Shown here one piece after another: positions 1 to 9,069 of a stretch of DNA of 35,748 bases. Source of the DNA: JBAPRR01 sp049281195 (GTDB taxonomy: Bacteria; Actinomycetota; Acidimicrobiia; Acidimicrobiales; CAVXTF01); assembly GCA_049281195.1 (NCBI GenBank), contig JBAPRR010000353.1:1-35748 (forward strand), written 5' to 3'. The translations under genes were made by a program, and so were the position numbers. The notes under the pieces were generated by a model. The model was not told the DNA's origin and did not search any database. It saw nothing but the letters and a program-made list of their open reading frames with translations. Each line of letters starts with the position of its first letter. The stretch's first letter is position 1.

Positions 1-135
1 AGCCTCGGCCTGAAGGAAGCCAAGGACCTGGTCGACTCCGCTCCTAAGCCCGTCTTGGAGAAGGTGACCAAGGAAGACGCCGACAAGGCAAAGGCCCAGC
101 TCGAAGAGGCCGGGGCCACCGTCGAGCTCAAGTAG
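1..135 (+). CDS. rplL: 50S ribosomal protein L7/L12, C-terminal part
   Basis: The window opens inside this gene; only the last 44 codons are present, ending in TAG. The residues match the C-terminal domain of L7/L12, the stalk protein that recruits translation factors (EF-G, EF-Tu) to the ribosome. Visible family marks are the GLKEAKDLVD helix, the P-K-P-V-L turn, and the closing helix plus strand that ends in E-L-K. Its position directly upstream of rpoB is the standard bacterial order. Identity is secure; the missing N-terminal part lies outside the window. Confidence 0.97.
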   Translation, partial: SLGLKEAKDLVDSAPKPVLEKVTKEDADKAKAQLEEAGATVELK

Positions 136-185
136 CAGGCTCGACGCGGCCCTTTCGGAGCGGGCTCAGCGCAAGCGCACCAGAG

Positions 186-219
186 CCACCCGGGCCGGCG
201 GACGAGCCGGACCGGGTGG
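186..219 (+). terminator. Hairpin in the rplL-rpoB spacer, possible terminator or attenuator
   Basis: A perfect 8-bp inverted repeat (CCACCCGG at 186-193, CCGGGTGG at 212-219) encloses a second 4-bp CCGG/CCGG stem with an 8-nt loop and one G/A mismatch between the two stems. No T-tract follows, so it is not a canonical intrinsic terminator. It sits 50 bp after rplL and before both rpoB promoter candidates, where other bacteria partially terminate or process the rplJL-rpoBC transcript. The role is inferred. Confidence 0.45.
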
Positions 220-271
220 ACCAGACCGGTCGACCGGGGGAACCTCGACGTATGTCGTCGCACTTCAATCC

Positions 272-300
272 TTGACGAAGTGCCCCGTTGTCCGTACCCT
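272..300 (+). promoter_or_regulatory. Candidate rpoB promoter P1
   Basis: TTGACG at 272-277 and TACCCT at 295-300 are separated by 17 bp, the optimal housekeeping-sigma spacing. Transcription would start near 306-308 and give an rpoB leader of about 270 nt. The same -35 hexamer recurs in the rpsJ-rplC spacer. Confidence 0.55.
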
Positions 301-335
301 CTAGGCGCCTCTGTCCCGAGGTGACCGCTTGGGGG

Positions 336-364
336 TTGTATTACTGCGCGCGGGCGCTTATACT
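336..364 (+). promoter_or_regulatory. Candidate rpoB promoter P2
   Basis: A near-consensus -10, TATACT at 359-364, lies 17 bp downstream of TTGTAT (336-341, only TTG matching consensus). Start would be near 370-372. The rest of 365-579 is leader without a confident stable structure; it holds a short frame (461-583) described separately. Actinobacterial rpoBC is often driven by more than one promoter, so both candidates may be used. Confidence 0.45.
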
Positions 365-460
365 GTCTGGTTGCCGTGGTCTGTCTTCGCGCTTCTTCTT
401 TTTCAGCCCTCTGAATGACGCGCGCCCAGGCGAGGTCACGACCGGTCCAAGGGCCGGCGT

Positions 461-583
461 ATGCCCAACCCCGTGAGGAAGTTCGTAGTCGGCGGCCTCC
501 GGCTCAGTGTCATTAGTTGCTCGAGTTACCTGAACTGCAAGTCCCTTTGTCCACCTCAACGTCTGGAAGGAACACATCGTTGA
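461..583 (+). other. Possible 40-codon leader frame ending on the rpoB start codon
   Basis: An ATG at 461 is preceded by an AAGGG-like sequence. It opens a 40-residue frame whose TGA (581-583) overlaps the TTG start proposed for rpoB (TTGA at 580-583). The peptide resembles nothing I know and its composition is not clearly coding, so it may be chance. If translated it could couple leader translation to rpoB initiation. Confidence 0.2.
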
Positions 584-3500
584 CTTCACACTCCAGAAGC
601 CCGGAACGATTCTCCTTCGCCAATCTCGACGAAGTTCTGCCTCTGCCCGATCTCGTTTCCGTCCAGCGGGATTCGTTCCGCTGGTTCTTGGATCGCGGGC
701 TCGCCGAGGCGTTTGCTGACATCAGTCCGATCGAGGACTTCACCGGCCAGCTCAGCCTGGAGTTGGAGTTCGATCCGGACGATATCGACCTTCGCCCGCG
801 GCCGAAGTTCACCGTCGACGAATGCAAGGAAAAGGACATGACCTACGCCGCGCCGGTATTCGTGCGCGCCAGGTTCATGAACGCGAGCACCGGTGAGATA
901 AAAGAGCAGACGGTCTTCATGGGGGACTTCCCGATGATGACCGACAAGGGAACCTTCATCATCAACGGGACAGAGCGTGTCGTCGTCAGCCAGCTCGTCC
1001 GTTCGCCCGGTGTCATCTTCCAGCCGGGGCGCGACGTCAAGACGATCGTCACCGGGACGATTCACCCCTACCGCGGTGAGTGGATCGAGCTCGACGTGGA
1101 GGCGAAGCCTTCAAAAGACGTGACAGCAGGCGCTCGCGTTGCACGCAAGCGCCGCCTTTCCCTCTTCGTTCTTCTTCGGGCGCTCGGTTACGAAGATGAA
1201 GGGTTCCTGACGCGTTTCGTCCGGCACTTCGACTTCCTTGAAGGACAGTGGGAGAAAGAGCGCGAGCTCACCCCCACCCGCGAAGAGGCACTCCTCGAGA
1301 TCTACAAGCGTGCGCGACCGGGCGAGCCCCTGTCGACGGAGGCTGCACGTGCGTACTTCGAGAACGCCTTCTTCAACCCGAAGCGCTACGACCTCACCCG
1401 CGTCGGTCGTTACAAGCTCAACCGCAAGCTCGGTCCCGAGATCGAGCGCGCCGCAGAGCTGTTCGACATCGACCTGGAGCGTCCTGCTCCTGATCAGGGT
1501 GTGCTCAGCCCGTGCGAGATCCTGGCTACTGCGACCTACATGCTGCACCTCGCAGATGGCGAGGCCGGGTACCGGATCGACGACCAGGACCACTTCGCCA
1601 ACCGCCGAATCCGCTCGGTGGGGGAGCTGATCCAGAACCAGGTGCGTGTGGGCCTCTCGCGTATGGAGCGCGTCGTGCGAGAGCGCATGACCACTCAGGA
1701 CGTCGAGGCGATCACCCCGCAGACTCTGATCAACATCCGTCCCGTCGTGGCCGCGATCAAGGAGTTCTTCGGGACCAGCCAGCTCAGCCAGTTCATGGAC
1801 CAGAACAACCCGCTTTCCGGTCTGGCCCACAAGCGCCGCTTGAGCGCCCTCGGCCCCGGTGGTCTGTCGCGTGAGCGCGCCGGGTTCGAGGTCCGTGACG
1901 TGCACAGCTCCCACTACGGGCGGATGTGCCCGATCGAGACCCCTGAAGGACCGAACATCGGTCTGATCGGTGCGCTCGCCACCTACGCACGCGTGAACGA
2001 GTACGGCTTCATCGAGACGCCTTACCGCCGCGTCACAGACGGCCGCGTGACCGATGACATCGTCTACCTCGCCGCAGACGAGGAAGAAGAGCACGTCATC
2101 GCACAGGCGAACGCTGTGACCGACCCGGACGGCCGTTTCACCGAAGAGAGAGTCCTCGTCCGACGCGGGCCTCAAGGAGCCGGCGTCCGTGTGAGCGCGA
2201 CCACGACCTCTTACGGCACGACCAGTGAGATCGACTATGTGCCGCCGAGCGAGGTCGACCTGATGGACGTCTCGCCTAAGCAGATCGTTTCGGTCTCCAC
2301 CGCGCTTATCCCGTTCGTCGAGCACGACGACGCCAACCGGGCGCTCATGGGCGCCAACATGCAGAAGCAGGCGGTCCCTCTCGTCGTCCCCGAGGCTCCT
2401 TACATCGGAACCGGCGTTGAGGCGCGTGCCGCGCAGGACGCCGGAGACGTGATCCTGAGCGAAGGCGAGGGTACGGTCACCGAGGTTTCCGGCAGCAACG
2501 TGGTGATCGAGTACAAGCCCGGCCAGAAAGATCGTTTCACCGGCAACGAGCTCGGTCGCAAGACGTACCGCCTCGCCAAGTTCCGCCGCTCGAACCAGAA
2601 CACCTCGATCAACCAGAAGGTCCTGGTCGACGAGGGCCAGCCCGTCGTGCTGGGCGATGTTCTCGCGGACGGTCCGGCAACGCACAACGGCGAGCTCGCT
2701 CTCGGAAAGAACCTGCTCGTCGCGTTCATGCCCTGGGAGGGTTACAACTTCGAGGACGCCATCATCCTCTCCGAGCGTCTCGTTCGTGACGACGTGCTCA
2801 CTTCGATCCACATCGAAGAGCACGAGGTCGACGCCCGTGACACCAAGCTCGGGGCGGAGGAGATCACGCGTGACATCCCGAACCTGTCGGAGGAGATCCT
2901 CGCCGACCTCGACGAGCGCGGCATCATCCGCGTCGGCGCCGAGGTCGACGCGGGCGATGTGCTGGTTGGAAAGGTCACCCCTAAGGGTGAGACGGAGCAG
3001 ACGCCTGAAGAGCGCCTCCTCCGTGCGATCTTCGGTGAGAAGGCGCGCGAGGTAAGAGACACCAGCCTCAAGGTTCCCCACGGTGAATCCGGCAAGGTCA
3101 TCGACGTGCGGGTGTTCTCGCGTGAGGACTCCCACGAGCTCCCACCGGGCGTCAACCAGCTGGTGCGGGTGTACGTCGCACAGAAGAGGAAGATCTCCGA
3201 GGGAGACAAGCTCGCAGGGCGCCACGGCAACAAGGGCGTCATCTCGAAGATCCTCCCCGTTGAGGACATGCCTTTCCTGGCGGACGGGACACCCGTCGAC
3301 ATCATCTTGAACCCTCTCGGTGTGCCTAGCCGGATGAACGTCGGCCAGGTGCTCGAGTCGCACCTCGGCTACGCGGCGCGATGGGGTTGGGGCGATGTGG
3401 GTGAGGACGTTCATGCCAACGGGCACGGGCGCATCAACAAAAAGACGAGGCCGCGCACCGATCCTGCGGTCTGGGTCGCCACGCCTGCGTTCGACGGAGC

Positions 3501-4149
3501 CCACTGGGACGAGGTCGACGACGCCGGCAGGCACCCGACGATCCGCAAGGTGTTCGAGGCTCTTCACGCCGATTCAGCGGACGGAGCTCGCCAGATCGGA
3601 ACCGACGGGAAGGCGACCCTTTACAACGGAAGGACGGGCGAGGTCTACGACAACCAGATCTCGGTCGGGTATGTGTACATCCTGAAGCTCGCCCACCTTG
3701 TCGACGACAAGATCCACGCTCGCTCGACGGGTCCGTACTCGATGATCACCCAGCAGCCTCTCGGTGGAAAGGCACAGTTCGGTGGCCAGAGGTTCGGCGA
3801 GATGGAGGTGTGGGCCCTCGAGGCGTATGGATCCGCATACGCCCTACAGGAGTTGCTCACCATCAAGTCCGACGACGTGCTCGGCCGCGTGAAGGTCTAC
3901 GAGGCCATCGTCAAGGGCGAGAACATCCCCGAGCCCGGCATCCCCGAGAGTTTCAAGGTGCTCATCAAAGAGATGCAGTCCCTGTGCTTGAACGTCGAGG
4001 TGCTCTCGACGACGGGTGAAGAGATCGAGATGCGTGAGCTCGATGAGGACGTATTCAGGACGGCCGAGGAACTCGGCATTGACATTTCGAGACCCGAACG
4101 TGGGTCTGACGAAGAAGACGCGAGGCGAGCTGCGGAGAGGAGCTTCTAA
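580..4149 (+). CDS. rpoB: DNA-directed RNA polymerase beta subunit
   Basis: Beta subunit of RNA polymerase; with beta' it forms the catalytic cleft and the rifampicin pocket. I chose TTG 580 as start because GGAAGGA (565-571) sits 8 nt upstream; the frame stays open to a TTG at 517, which lacks such a site. This gives 1189 residues, close to other actinobacterial RpoB. The rifampicin-resistance region starts near residue 398 (G-T-S-Q-L-S-Q-F-M). D407, H417 and S422 correspond to E. coli D516, H526 and S531, so the encoded enzyme looks rifampicin-sensitive. Other marks are RDVHSSHYGRMCPIETPEG, NLLVAFMPWEGYNFEDAI and GRHGNKGVIS. The C-terminus is acidic/Arg-rich. rpoC follows after 2 bp. Confidence 0.98.
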   Translation: MTSHSRSPERFSFANLDEVLPLPDLVSVQRDSFRWFLDRGLAEAFADISPIEDFTGQLSLELEFDPDDIDLRPRPKFTVDECKEKDMTYAAPVFVRARFMNASTGEIKEQTVFMGDFPMMTDKGTFIINGTERVVVSQLVRSPGVIFQPGRDVKTIVTGTIHPYRGEWIELDVEAKPSKDVTAGARVARKRRLSLFVLLRALGYEDEGFLTRFVRHFDFLEGQWEKERELTPTREEALLEIYKRARPGEPLSTEAARAYFENAFFNPKRYDLTRVGRYKLNRKLGPEIERAAELFDIDLERPAPDQGVLSPCEILATATYMLHLADGEAGYRIDDQDHFANRRIRSVGELIQNQVRVGLSRMERVVRERMTTQDVEAITPQTLINIRPVVAAIKEFFGTSQLSQFMDQNNPLSGLAHKRRLSALGPGGLSRERAGFEVRDVHSSHYGRMCPIETPEGPNIGLIGALATYARVNEYGFIETPYRRVTDGRVTDDIVYLAADEEEEHVIAQANAVTDPDGRFTEERVLVRRGPQGAGVRVSATTTSYGTTSEIDYVPPSEVDLMDVSPKQIVSVSTALIPFVEHDDANRALMGANMQKQAVPLVVPEAPYIGTGVEARAAQDAGDVILSEGEGTVTEVSGSNVVIEYKPGQKDRFTGNELGRKTYRLAKFRRSNQNTSINQKVLVDEGQPVVLGDVLADGPATHNGELALGKNLLVAFMPWEGYNFEDAIILSERLVRDDVLTSIHIEEHEVDARDTKLGAEEITRDIPNLSEEILADLDERGIIRVGAEVDAGDVLVGKVTPKGETEQTPEERLLRAIFGEKAREVRDTSLKVPHGESGKVIDVRVFSREDSHELPPGVNQLVRVYVAQKRKISEGDKLAGRHGNKGVISKILPVEDMPFLADGTPVDIILNPLGVPSRMNVGQVLESHLGYAARWGWGDVGEDVHANGHGRINKKTRPRTDPAVWVATPAFDGAHWDEVDDAGRHPTIRKVFEALHADSADGARQIGTDGKATLYNGRTGEVYDNQISVGYVYILKLAHLVDDKIHARSTGPYSMITQQPLGGKAQFGGQRFGEMEVWALEAYGSAYALQELLTIKSDDVLGRVKVYEAIVKGENIPEPGIPESFKVLIKEMQSLCLNVEVLSTTGEEIEMRELDEDVFRTAEELGIDISRPERGSDEEDARRAAERSF

Positions 4150-4151
4150 CG

Positions 4152-7100
4152 ATGCTCGACGTAAATGACTTCGACCAGCTACGAATTGGATTGGCGACGG
4201 CGGACGCGATCCGTTCGTGGTCGAACGGTGAGGTAAAGAAGCCGGAGACGATCAACTACCGGACGCTGCGTCCCGAGAAGGACGGGCTGTTCTGCGAGAA
4301 GATCTTCGGGCCCACCAAGGACTGGGAGTGCTACTGCGGAAAGTACAAGCGAGTCCGGTTCCGCGGGATCATCTGTGAGCGTTGTGGCGTAGAGGTCACG
4401 CGTTCGAAGGTGCGTCGCGAGCGCATGGGCCACATCGAGCTCGCAGCTCCCGTCGTCCACATCTGGTACCTGCGTGGAACGCGTAGCTGGCTGGCATACC
4501 TCCTCATGGGAACAGAAGCCCGCGAGGAGTTGAAGGCCAAGCAGCTCGAGAAGGTCATCTACTTCGCCGCGAACCTGGTCACCTGGGTGGACGACGAAAA
4601 GCGTCACGAGGACATCCCGGCACTGGAGGGAGAGCTGGCCGAGGAGATCTCGCAGCTCGAGCGTCAGCGCGACCTCGAGGTGGACCGGCGTTTCAAGGCC
4701 CTCGAGGCTGAGCTCAAGGAGCTCGAGACCGGTGGTGCGAAAGACACTGAGCTCAAGGCGCGTCAGCGCCTGGCCGAGCGCGAGATCACATCAGTTCGTG
4801 AGCGCGCCGAGGCTGACATCGACCTGGCCAAGCGGGCGTTCGACGAGCTCCGCGAGCTCCACCCCAGAAAGATCATCGAAGACGAGCTCCTCTGGCGTGA
4901 GCTGAAGATTCGTTACGAGGACTACTTCGAGGGCGGGATGGGTGCTGAGTCCATCTCCAAGCTCATCGCGCGTATCGACCTCGACGAGGAGGAGCAGAAG
5001 CTCCGCGACCAGATCGAGACCACAGAGGGAAAAAGGCCTCTTTCGGCGCAGCGGCGCCAGAAGGCGATCAAGCGGTTGAAGATCGTCACGGCGTTCAACC
5101 GCCGCGACGAGCACGGCCGCAGGATCAACGACCCTCGCGCCATGATCCTCGGCGTCGTCCCCGTGATCCCGCCGGACCTCCGCCCGATGGTCCAACTCGA
5201 CGGTGGCCGCTTCGCGACCTCTGACCTGAACGACCTGTACCGAAGGGTGATCAACCGGAACAACCGGCTGAAGAGGCTTCTCGACCTCGGCGCTCCCGAG
5301 ATCATCATCAACAACGAGAAGCGCATGCTGCAGGAGGCCGTAGACGCCCTCTTCGACAACGGCCGCCGCGGTCGCCCGGTCACGGGCCCCGGCAACCGTC
5401 CGCTCAAGAGCCTGTCCGACATGCTCAAGGGAAAGCAGGGACGGTTCCGCCAGAACCTGCTCGGAAAGCGCGTCGACTACTCCGGCCGTTCCGTCATCGT
5501 CATCGGACCGACCCTTCAGCTTCACCAGTGCGGTCTTCCGAAGCTGATGGCTCTGGAGCTGTTCAAGCCCTTCGTGATGAAAAGGCTCGTCGACCAGGAG
5601 CTGGCGCAGAACATCAAGTCCGCCAAGCGAATGGTGGAACGTCGGCGTCCGCAGGTATGGGACGTGCTCGAAGGCGTCATCAAGGAGCACCCGGTGTTCT
5701 TGAACCGTGCTCCTACGCTTCACCGTCTCGGAATCCAGGCGTTCGAGCCGGTGCTCGTCGAGGGGAAGGCCATCCAGGTCCACCCGCTCGTGTGCACCGC
5801 TTTCAACGCTGACTTCGACGGTGACCAGATGGCCGTTCACCTTCCGCTGTCAGCCGAAGCGCAGGCAGAGGCCCGCGTGCTCATGCTGTCGGCCAACAAC
5901 ATCCTTTCGCCCGCCACCGGTCGTCCGATCACGGTCCCGACCCAGGACATGGTCTTCGGGGCCTACTACCTGACGCTCGAGATCGCTGACGCCGCCCAGC
6001 TGAAGGCAACGACAGCCGGAAACGGACTCGGCGATCTGGCCGCGAACGGGACAAACGGAAACTCGAACGGCACCTCAGAGCGCCTCTTCCGCCACGCATA
6101 CGAGGTGGAGCGGGCGTTCGACGAGGGTGACATCGCCCTTCACGCCCCTGTGACCATGCGTCCCATCCCGGGATCGCCGCTTTACTCGGCGATCGCACGC
6201 CACCTGGAGACAGACCCGGACTCTGACGAGTTGATCTCGATCGTGACGACTCCCGGACGGCTGTTCTTCAACGGGGCGCTGCCGGCCGGATTCCCGTTCG
6301 TCAACGACGTGGTAGGCAAGCGCAACATCCCGATCGGTTCCATCGTCGAGGAGATCGCAGCATCCGAGACCAAGGCCGTCGTGGCGGAGAGCCTCGACAA
6401 GATCAAGGCTCTGGGATTCCGCTACGCGGCTCAGTCGGGTCTCACAATCTCGATCGACGACGTCCGGACCCCGCCCGAAAAGGCGGCGATACTCGATCGC
6501 TACGAGCGCGAGGCCGAAAAGGCCGAAACGCAGTTCAAGCGCGGTGTGATCACCGACGACGAGCGGCGCCAGAAGGAAATCGAGATCTGGACGTCAGCTA
6601 CTTCTGAGGTCGGTCGCGCCATGGAGAAAACGCTCTCTTTGATGGCGTTCAACCCACTCGACATGATGGTCGACTCGGGCGCCCGTGGTAACTCGCAGCA
6701 GATCCGTCAGATCGCCGGAATGAAAGGCCTCGTGTCGAACCCCCGTGGTGAGATGATCCCAAGGCCGATCAAGTCCTCGTTCCGAGAAGGTCTTTCGGTT
6801 CTCGAGTACTTCATCTCCACCCACGGTGCGAGAAAGGGTCTCGCCGACACCGCTCTAAGAACCGCCGACTCCGGCTACCTGACCCGTCGTCTCGTCGACG
6901 TCGCTCAGGAACTGATCATCCGGATCGATGACTGCGGTAACGGCCGTGGCGTGTGGCTCGAAGGCGTGGTGCCCGACGAGGCGGGACGCAGGTCCTACCT
7001 CGAGACACGTGCCTACGGTCGAATCCTCGCCGAGCCCGTCAACCTGACAGACGGGACCACCATCGAGGTGGGCACTGTGCTCACAGATGAGGTGTGTGCT

Positions 7101-8516
7101 CAGCTCCGTGACGATCCGGCGATCAACCGGATCCGGGTCCGCTCGGTTCTCACCTGTGAGTCGGAGCACGGCGTGTGCGCCACCTGTTACGGGCAGTCGC
7201 TCGCAACAGGCCGCATGATCGAGCTTGGCGAGGCCGTCGGTGTCATCGCCGCACAGTCCATCGGTGAGCCGGGTACCCAGCTCACTATGCGTACCTTCCA
7301 CACAGGTGGAGTCGTCGGTGAGGACATCACCCACGGTCTGCCCCGTGTCGTTGAGCTCTTCGAGGCCCGAACCCCGAAGGGTGCAGCGGTGCTCGCCCAC
7401 CACTCCGGCGTCGTCCGGGTGGAGGAAGAGGAGAACGGAAAGCGCATCACCGTTGTCGCAGACGACGGTCAGGAAGAGTCGGTGCTGGTATCGACACGTG
7501 CGCATCTCGAAGTGGTCGACGGCCAAGACGTCGCCGCAGGCGAAGCACTGGTCGAAGGCCCGAAGGACCCGAAGGAGCTGCTCGAGGTCAAGGGCATCCG
7601 TGACACGCAGCAGTACCTGGTCGAAGAGGTCCAGAAGGTCTACAGGGACCAGGGTGTGTCGATCCACGACAAGCACATCGAGCTGATCGTCCGCCAGATG
7701 CTTCGCCGTGTCCTCGTCGCAGAGCCCGGAGACGCACCCTTCCTTCCGGGAGAGCGCGTGGACTCCCAGATCTACGCCGAGGTCAACCGCGGCCTGGTCC
7801 AGGAGGACAAGCGCCCAGCGGAAGGCCGACCGGAGCTCATGGGAATCACCAAGGCCTCGCTTGCCACAGACTCGTGGCTGTCTGCGGCGTCCTTCCAGGA
7901 GACGACCAGGGTTCTCACCGAGGCCGCGATCGAAGGCAAGTCGGACCAGTTGTTCGGTCTGAAGGAGAACATCATCATCGGGAAGCTCATCCCTGCCGGA
8001 AGCGGCATGGAGAGGTACCGCAACATCGCCCTCGACATGCCGGACGCTGCCGGTCTCAACCTTCGCTCCTACGGGTTCGAAGGTGGCACCGAGGACCTCG
8101 CGGCGTGGCTTCGCGACGTGGGAGGTCCGGGAGAGGCAGGTTCTGCCGACGTCCGGGCTGCCGGTCGTGCGCTTCTCGGTGGTGAAGCTCCGAGCTCTGA
8201 CGGGGTCGACTCGTCCGGTTTCGGGGGCAACGGTTACGGAGCCGGGCAGTACGGCGGCGACGGCTACGGCAGCGGTCCGCTCGACGCGAACGCACTGGGC
8301 GGATCGCACCAGGCCGGGGTGGAAGATTCCCTCTACGAGGCTCCTCCGGAATCGTCTTGGACGGGGGGATCGTTCTCGGCCAGCCCGTTCTCGACCGGTG
8401 CGGAAGAGCCGTTGGAAGAGTCCATCGGAGAGATTGTCCCCGAGGTGACGAGCCTCGGATCCGAGGCCGAAGGTCCGGAAGACGAAGGCGAAAGCCCGAT
8501 CGAGGCCGGCGCCTGA
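4152..8516 (+). CDS. rpoC: DNA-directed RNA polymerase beta' subunit with extended C-terminal tail
   Basis: Catalytic largest subunit, 1454 residues. The N-terminal zinc finger uses C60, C62, C75 and C78. The Mg-binding active-site loop NADFDGDQM is at 552-560 (D554, D556, D558). The second zinc site is C928, C1002, C1009, C1012. An N-terminal coiled-coil insertion rich in E/K/R (roughly residues 140-245) is the actinobacterial signature. A short Asn/Gly-rich insert lies near 618-640. Conserved sequence stops near residue 1303; the last ~150 residues are low complexity, first Gly/Tyr-rich (about 1353-1385) and then acidic/Ser-rich. By comparison Mycobacterium RpoC is about 1316 residues with only a short tail. 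The start has a GAGAGGAG ribosome-binding site. The final 184 bp are overlapped by a minus-strand frame. Confidence 0.98.
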   Translation: MLDVNDFDQLRIGLATADAIRSWSNGEVKKPETINYRTLRPEKDGLFCEKIFGPTKDWECYCGKYKRVRFRGIICERCGVEVTRSKVRRERMGHIELAAPVVHIWYLRGTRSWLAYLLMGTEAREELKAKQLEKVIYFAANLVTWVDDEKRHEDIPALEGELAEEISQLERQRDLEVDRRFKALEAELKELETGGAKDTELKARQRLAEREITSVRERAEADIDLAKRAFDELRELHPRKIIEDELLWRELKIRYEDYFEGGMGAESISKLIARIDLDEEEQKLRDQIETTEGKRPLSAQRRQKAIKRLKIVTAFNRRDEHGRRINDPRAMILGVVPVIPPDLRPMVQLDGGRFATSDLNDLYRRVINRNNRLKRLLDLGAPEIIINNEKRMLQEAVDALFDNGRRGRPVTGPGNRPLKSLSDMLKGKQGRFRQNLLGKRVDYSGRSVIVIGPTLQLHQCGLPKLMALELFKPFVMKRLVDQELAQNIKSAKRMVERRRPQVWDVLEGVIKEHPVFLNRAPTLHRLGIQAFEPVLVEGKAIQVHPLVCTAFNADFDGDQMAVHLPLSAEAQAEARVLMLSANNILSPATGRPITVPTQDMVFGAYYLTLEIADAAQLKATTAGNGLGDLAANGTNGNSNGTSERLFRHAYEVERAFDEGDIALHAPVTMRPIPGSPLYSAIARHLETDPDSDELISIVTTPGRLFFNGALPAGFPFVNDVVGKRNIPIGSIVEEIAASETKAVVAESLDKIKALGFRYAAQSGLTISIDDVRTPPEKAAILDRYEREAEKAETQFKRGVITDDERRQKEIEIWTSATSEVGRAMEKTLSLMAFNPLDMMVDSGARGNSQQIRQIAGMKGLVSNPRGEMIPRPIKSSFREGLSVLEYFISTHGARKGLADTALRTADSGYLTRRLVDVAQELIIRIDDCGNGRGVWLEGVVPDEAGRRSYLETRAYGRILAEPVNLTDGTTIEVGTVLTDEVCAQLRDDPAINRIRVRSVLTCESEHGVCATCYGQSLATGRMIELGEAVGVIAAQSIGEPGTQLTMRTFHTGGVVGEDITHGLPRVVELFEARTPKGAAVLAHHSGVVRVEEEENGKRITVVADDGQEESVLVSTRAHLEVVDGQDVAAGEALVEGPKDPKELLEVKGIRDTQQYLVEEVQKVYRDQGVSIHDKHIELIVRQMLRRVLVAEPGDAPFLPGERVDSQIYAEVNRGLVQEDKRPAEGRPELMGITKASLATDSWLSAASFQETTRVLTEAAIEGKSDQLFGLKENIIIGKLIPAGSGMERYRNIALDMPDAAGLNLRSYGFEGGTEDLAAWLRDVGGPGEAGSADVRAAGRALLGGEAPSSDGVDSSGFGGNGYGAGQYGGDGYGSGPLDANALGGSHQAGVEDSLYEAPPESSWTGGSFSASPFSTGAEEPLEESIGEIVPEVTSLGSEAEGPEDEGESPIEAGA

Positions 8517-8923
8517 GAGCTCACGCTCTTGGGCGCCGCCTTGGCGGCTTCTTCCTCAGTGTTGTGACCGGCCCTAGTGCCGTGACCGGCCCCAGCGTTG
8601 TGATCGGCGGAGCCTGTACCGCTCTCGTCGGCCGCGGCCACCAGCCTGAAAGAAGGCACACTCGGCGACGTCGATGAACCCGCGGCTCGACCGAACAGCG
8701 GCTCGGGCAGCGGAGGCAAAAGCTCACGCTTGCGTTTCGATTTCTGCTTTGTCGTGGCACGCTTGGAACCGCTCAGCACGTCGTTAGCCAGGTTGTCCCC
8801 GCCCGACGATCGTTTGAGCATGAATGCGATCGTTCCGGCAATGACCGCCAACACCAAGCAGGCGATGATCGCGATCATGGCGTACGGAACCGACGAGGCG
8901 AGCACGGGTGCGATCGTTCGCAA
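8333..8923 (-). CDS. Predicted single-pass membrane protein with disordered tail, antisense-overlapping rpoC
   Basis: No family recognised. The frame encodes 196 residues from a TTG start preceded by a weak GGCGGT site. A hydrophobic segment at about residues 14-35 (YAMIAIIACLVLAVIAGTIA) is followed by K-R, like a membrane anchor with a stop-transfer sequence. After that come a Lys/Arg-rich stretch (about 54-67), a proline-rich patch and a Ser/Gly/Ala-rich low-complexity tail with a His-Asn/Gly hexapeptide repeat. A single N-terminal anchor plus soluble disordered tail is a plausible real architecture. The frame converges on rpoC and its last ~61 codons are antisense to the rpoC tail, so the end is less certain than the N-terminal half. 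A chance frame in GC-rich DNA remains possible. Confidence 0.5.
   Translation of the reverse strand: MRTIAPVLASSVPYAMIAIIACLVLAVIAGTIAFMLKRSSGGDNLANDVLSGSKRATTKQKSKRKRELLPPLPEPLFGRAAGSSTSPSVPSFRLVAAADESGTGSADHNAGAGHGTRAGHNTEEEAAKAAPKSVSSQAPASIGLSPSSSGPSASDPRLVTSGTISPMDSSNGSSAPVENGLAENDPPVQDDSGGAS
8564..8610 (-). repeat. 18-bp imperfect tandem repeat (2.6 copies)
   Basis: Units of 18 bp start at 8564, 8582 and 8600 (GTGACCGGCC..., GTGACCGGCC..., GTGATCGGCG). On the minus strand they encode a hexapeptide repeat beginning with His in the predicted membrane protein. The length is a multiple of three, so copy number can change without breaking that frame. Confidence 0.7.
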
Positions 8924-9069
8924 ATCAGTTACCGCCGAGACCTTCCGAGTATTCGAGCTTCATCCGCCGACCAAGTTTCGTCATCCCCATGGGGGACACC
9001 CAAGGCTGTCGAATCTAGTGAACAGCGACAGTGGGGTCGGGTATATCGCCGGCTCCACGACCTTGCACC

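Noticed and set aside
517..579. Earlier TTG start for rpoB at 517
   Set aside because: No ribosome-binding site; TTG 580 has GGAAGGA at ideal spacing and matches usual RpoB length.
1111..3567. 818-codon open frame on the minus strand opposite rpoB
   Set aside because: It mirrors rpoB codon structure in GC-rich DNA, has no recognisable domain, and rpoB is certain on the plus strand.
6855..8309. 484-codon minus-strand frame opposite rpoC
   Set aside because: Antisense shadow of highly conserved rpoC coding sequence; no membrane, signal or family features.
8985..8994. CCCCATGGGG palindrome
   Set aside because: Short palindrome expected by chance in this composition, no context.
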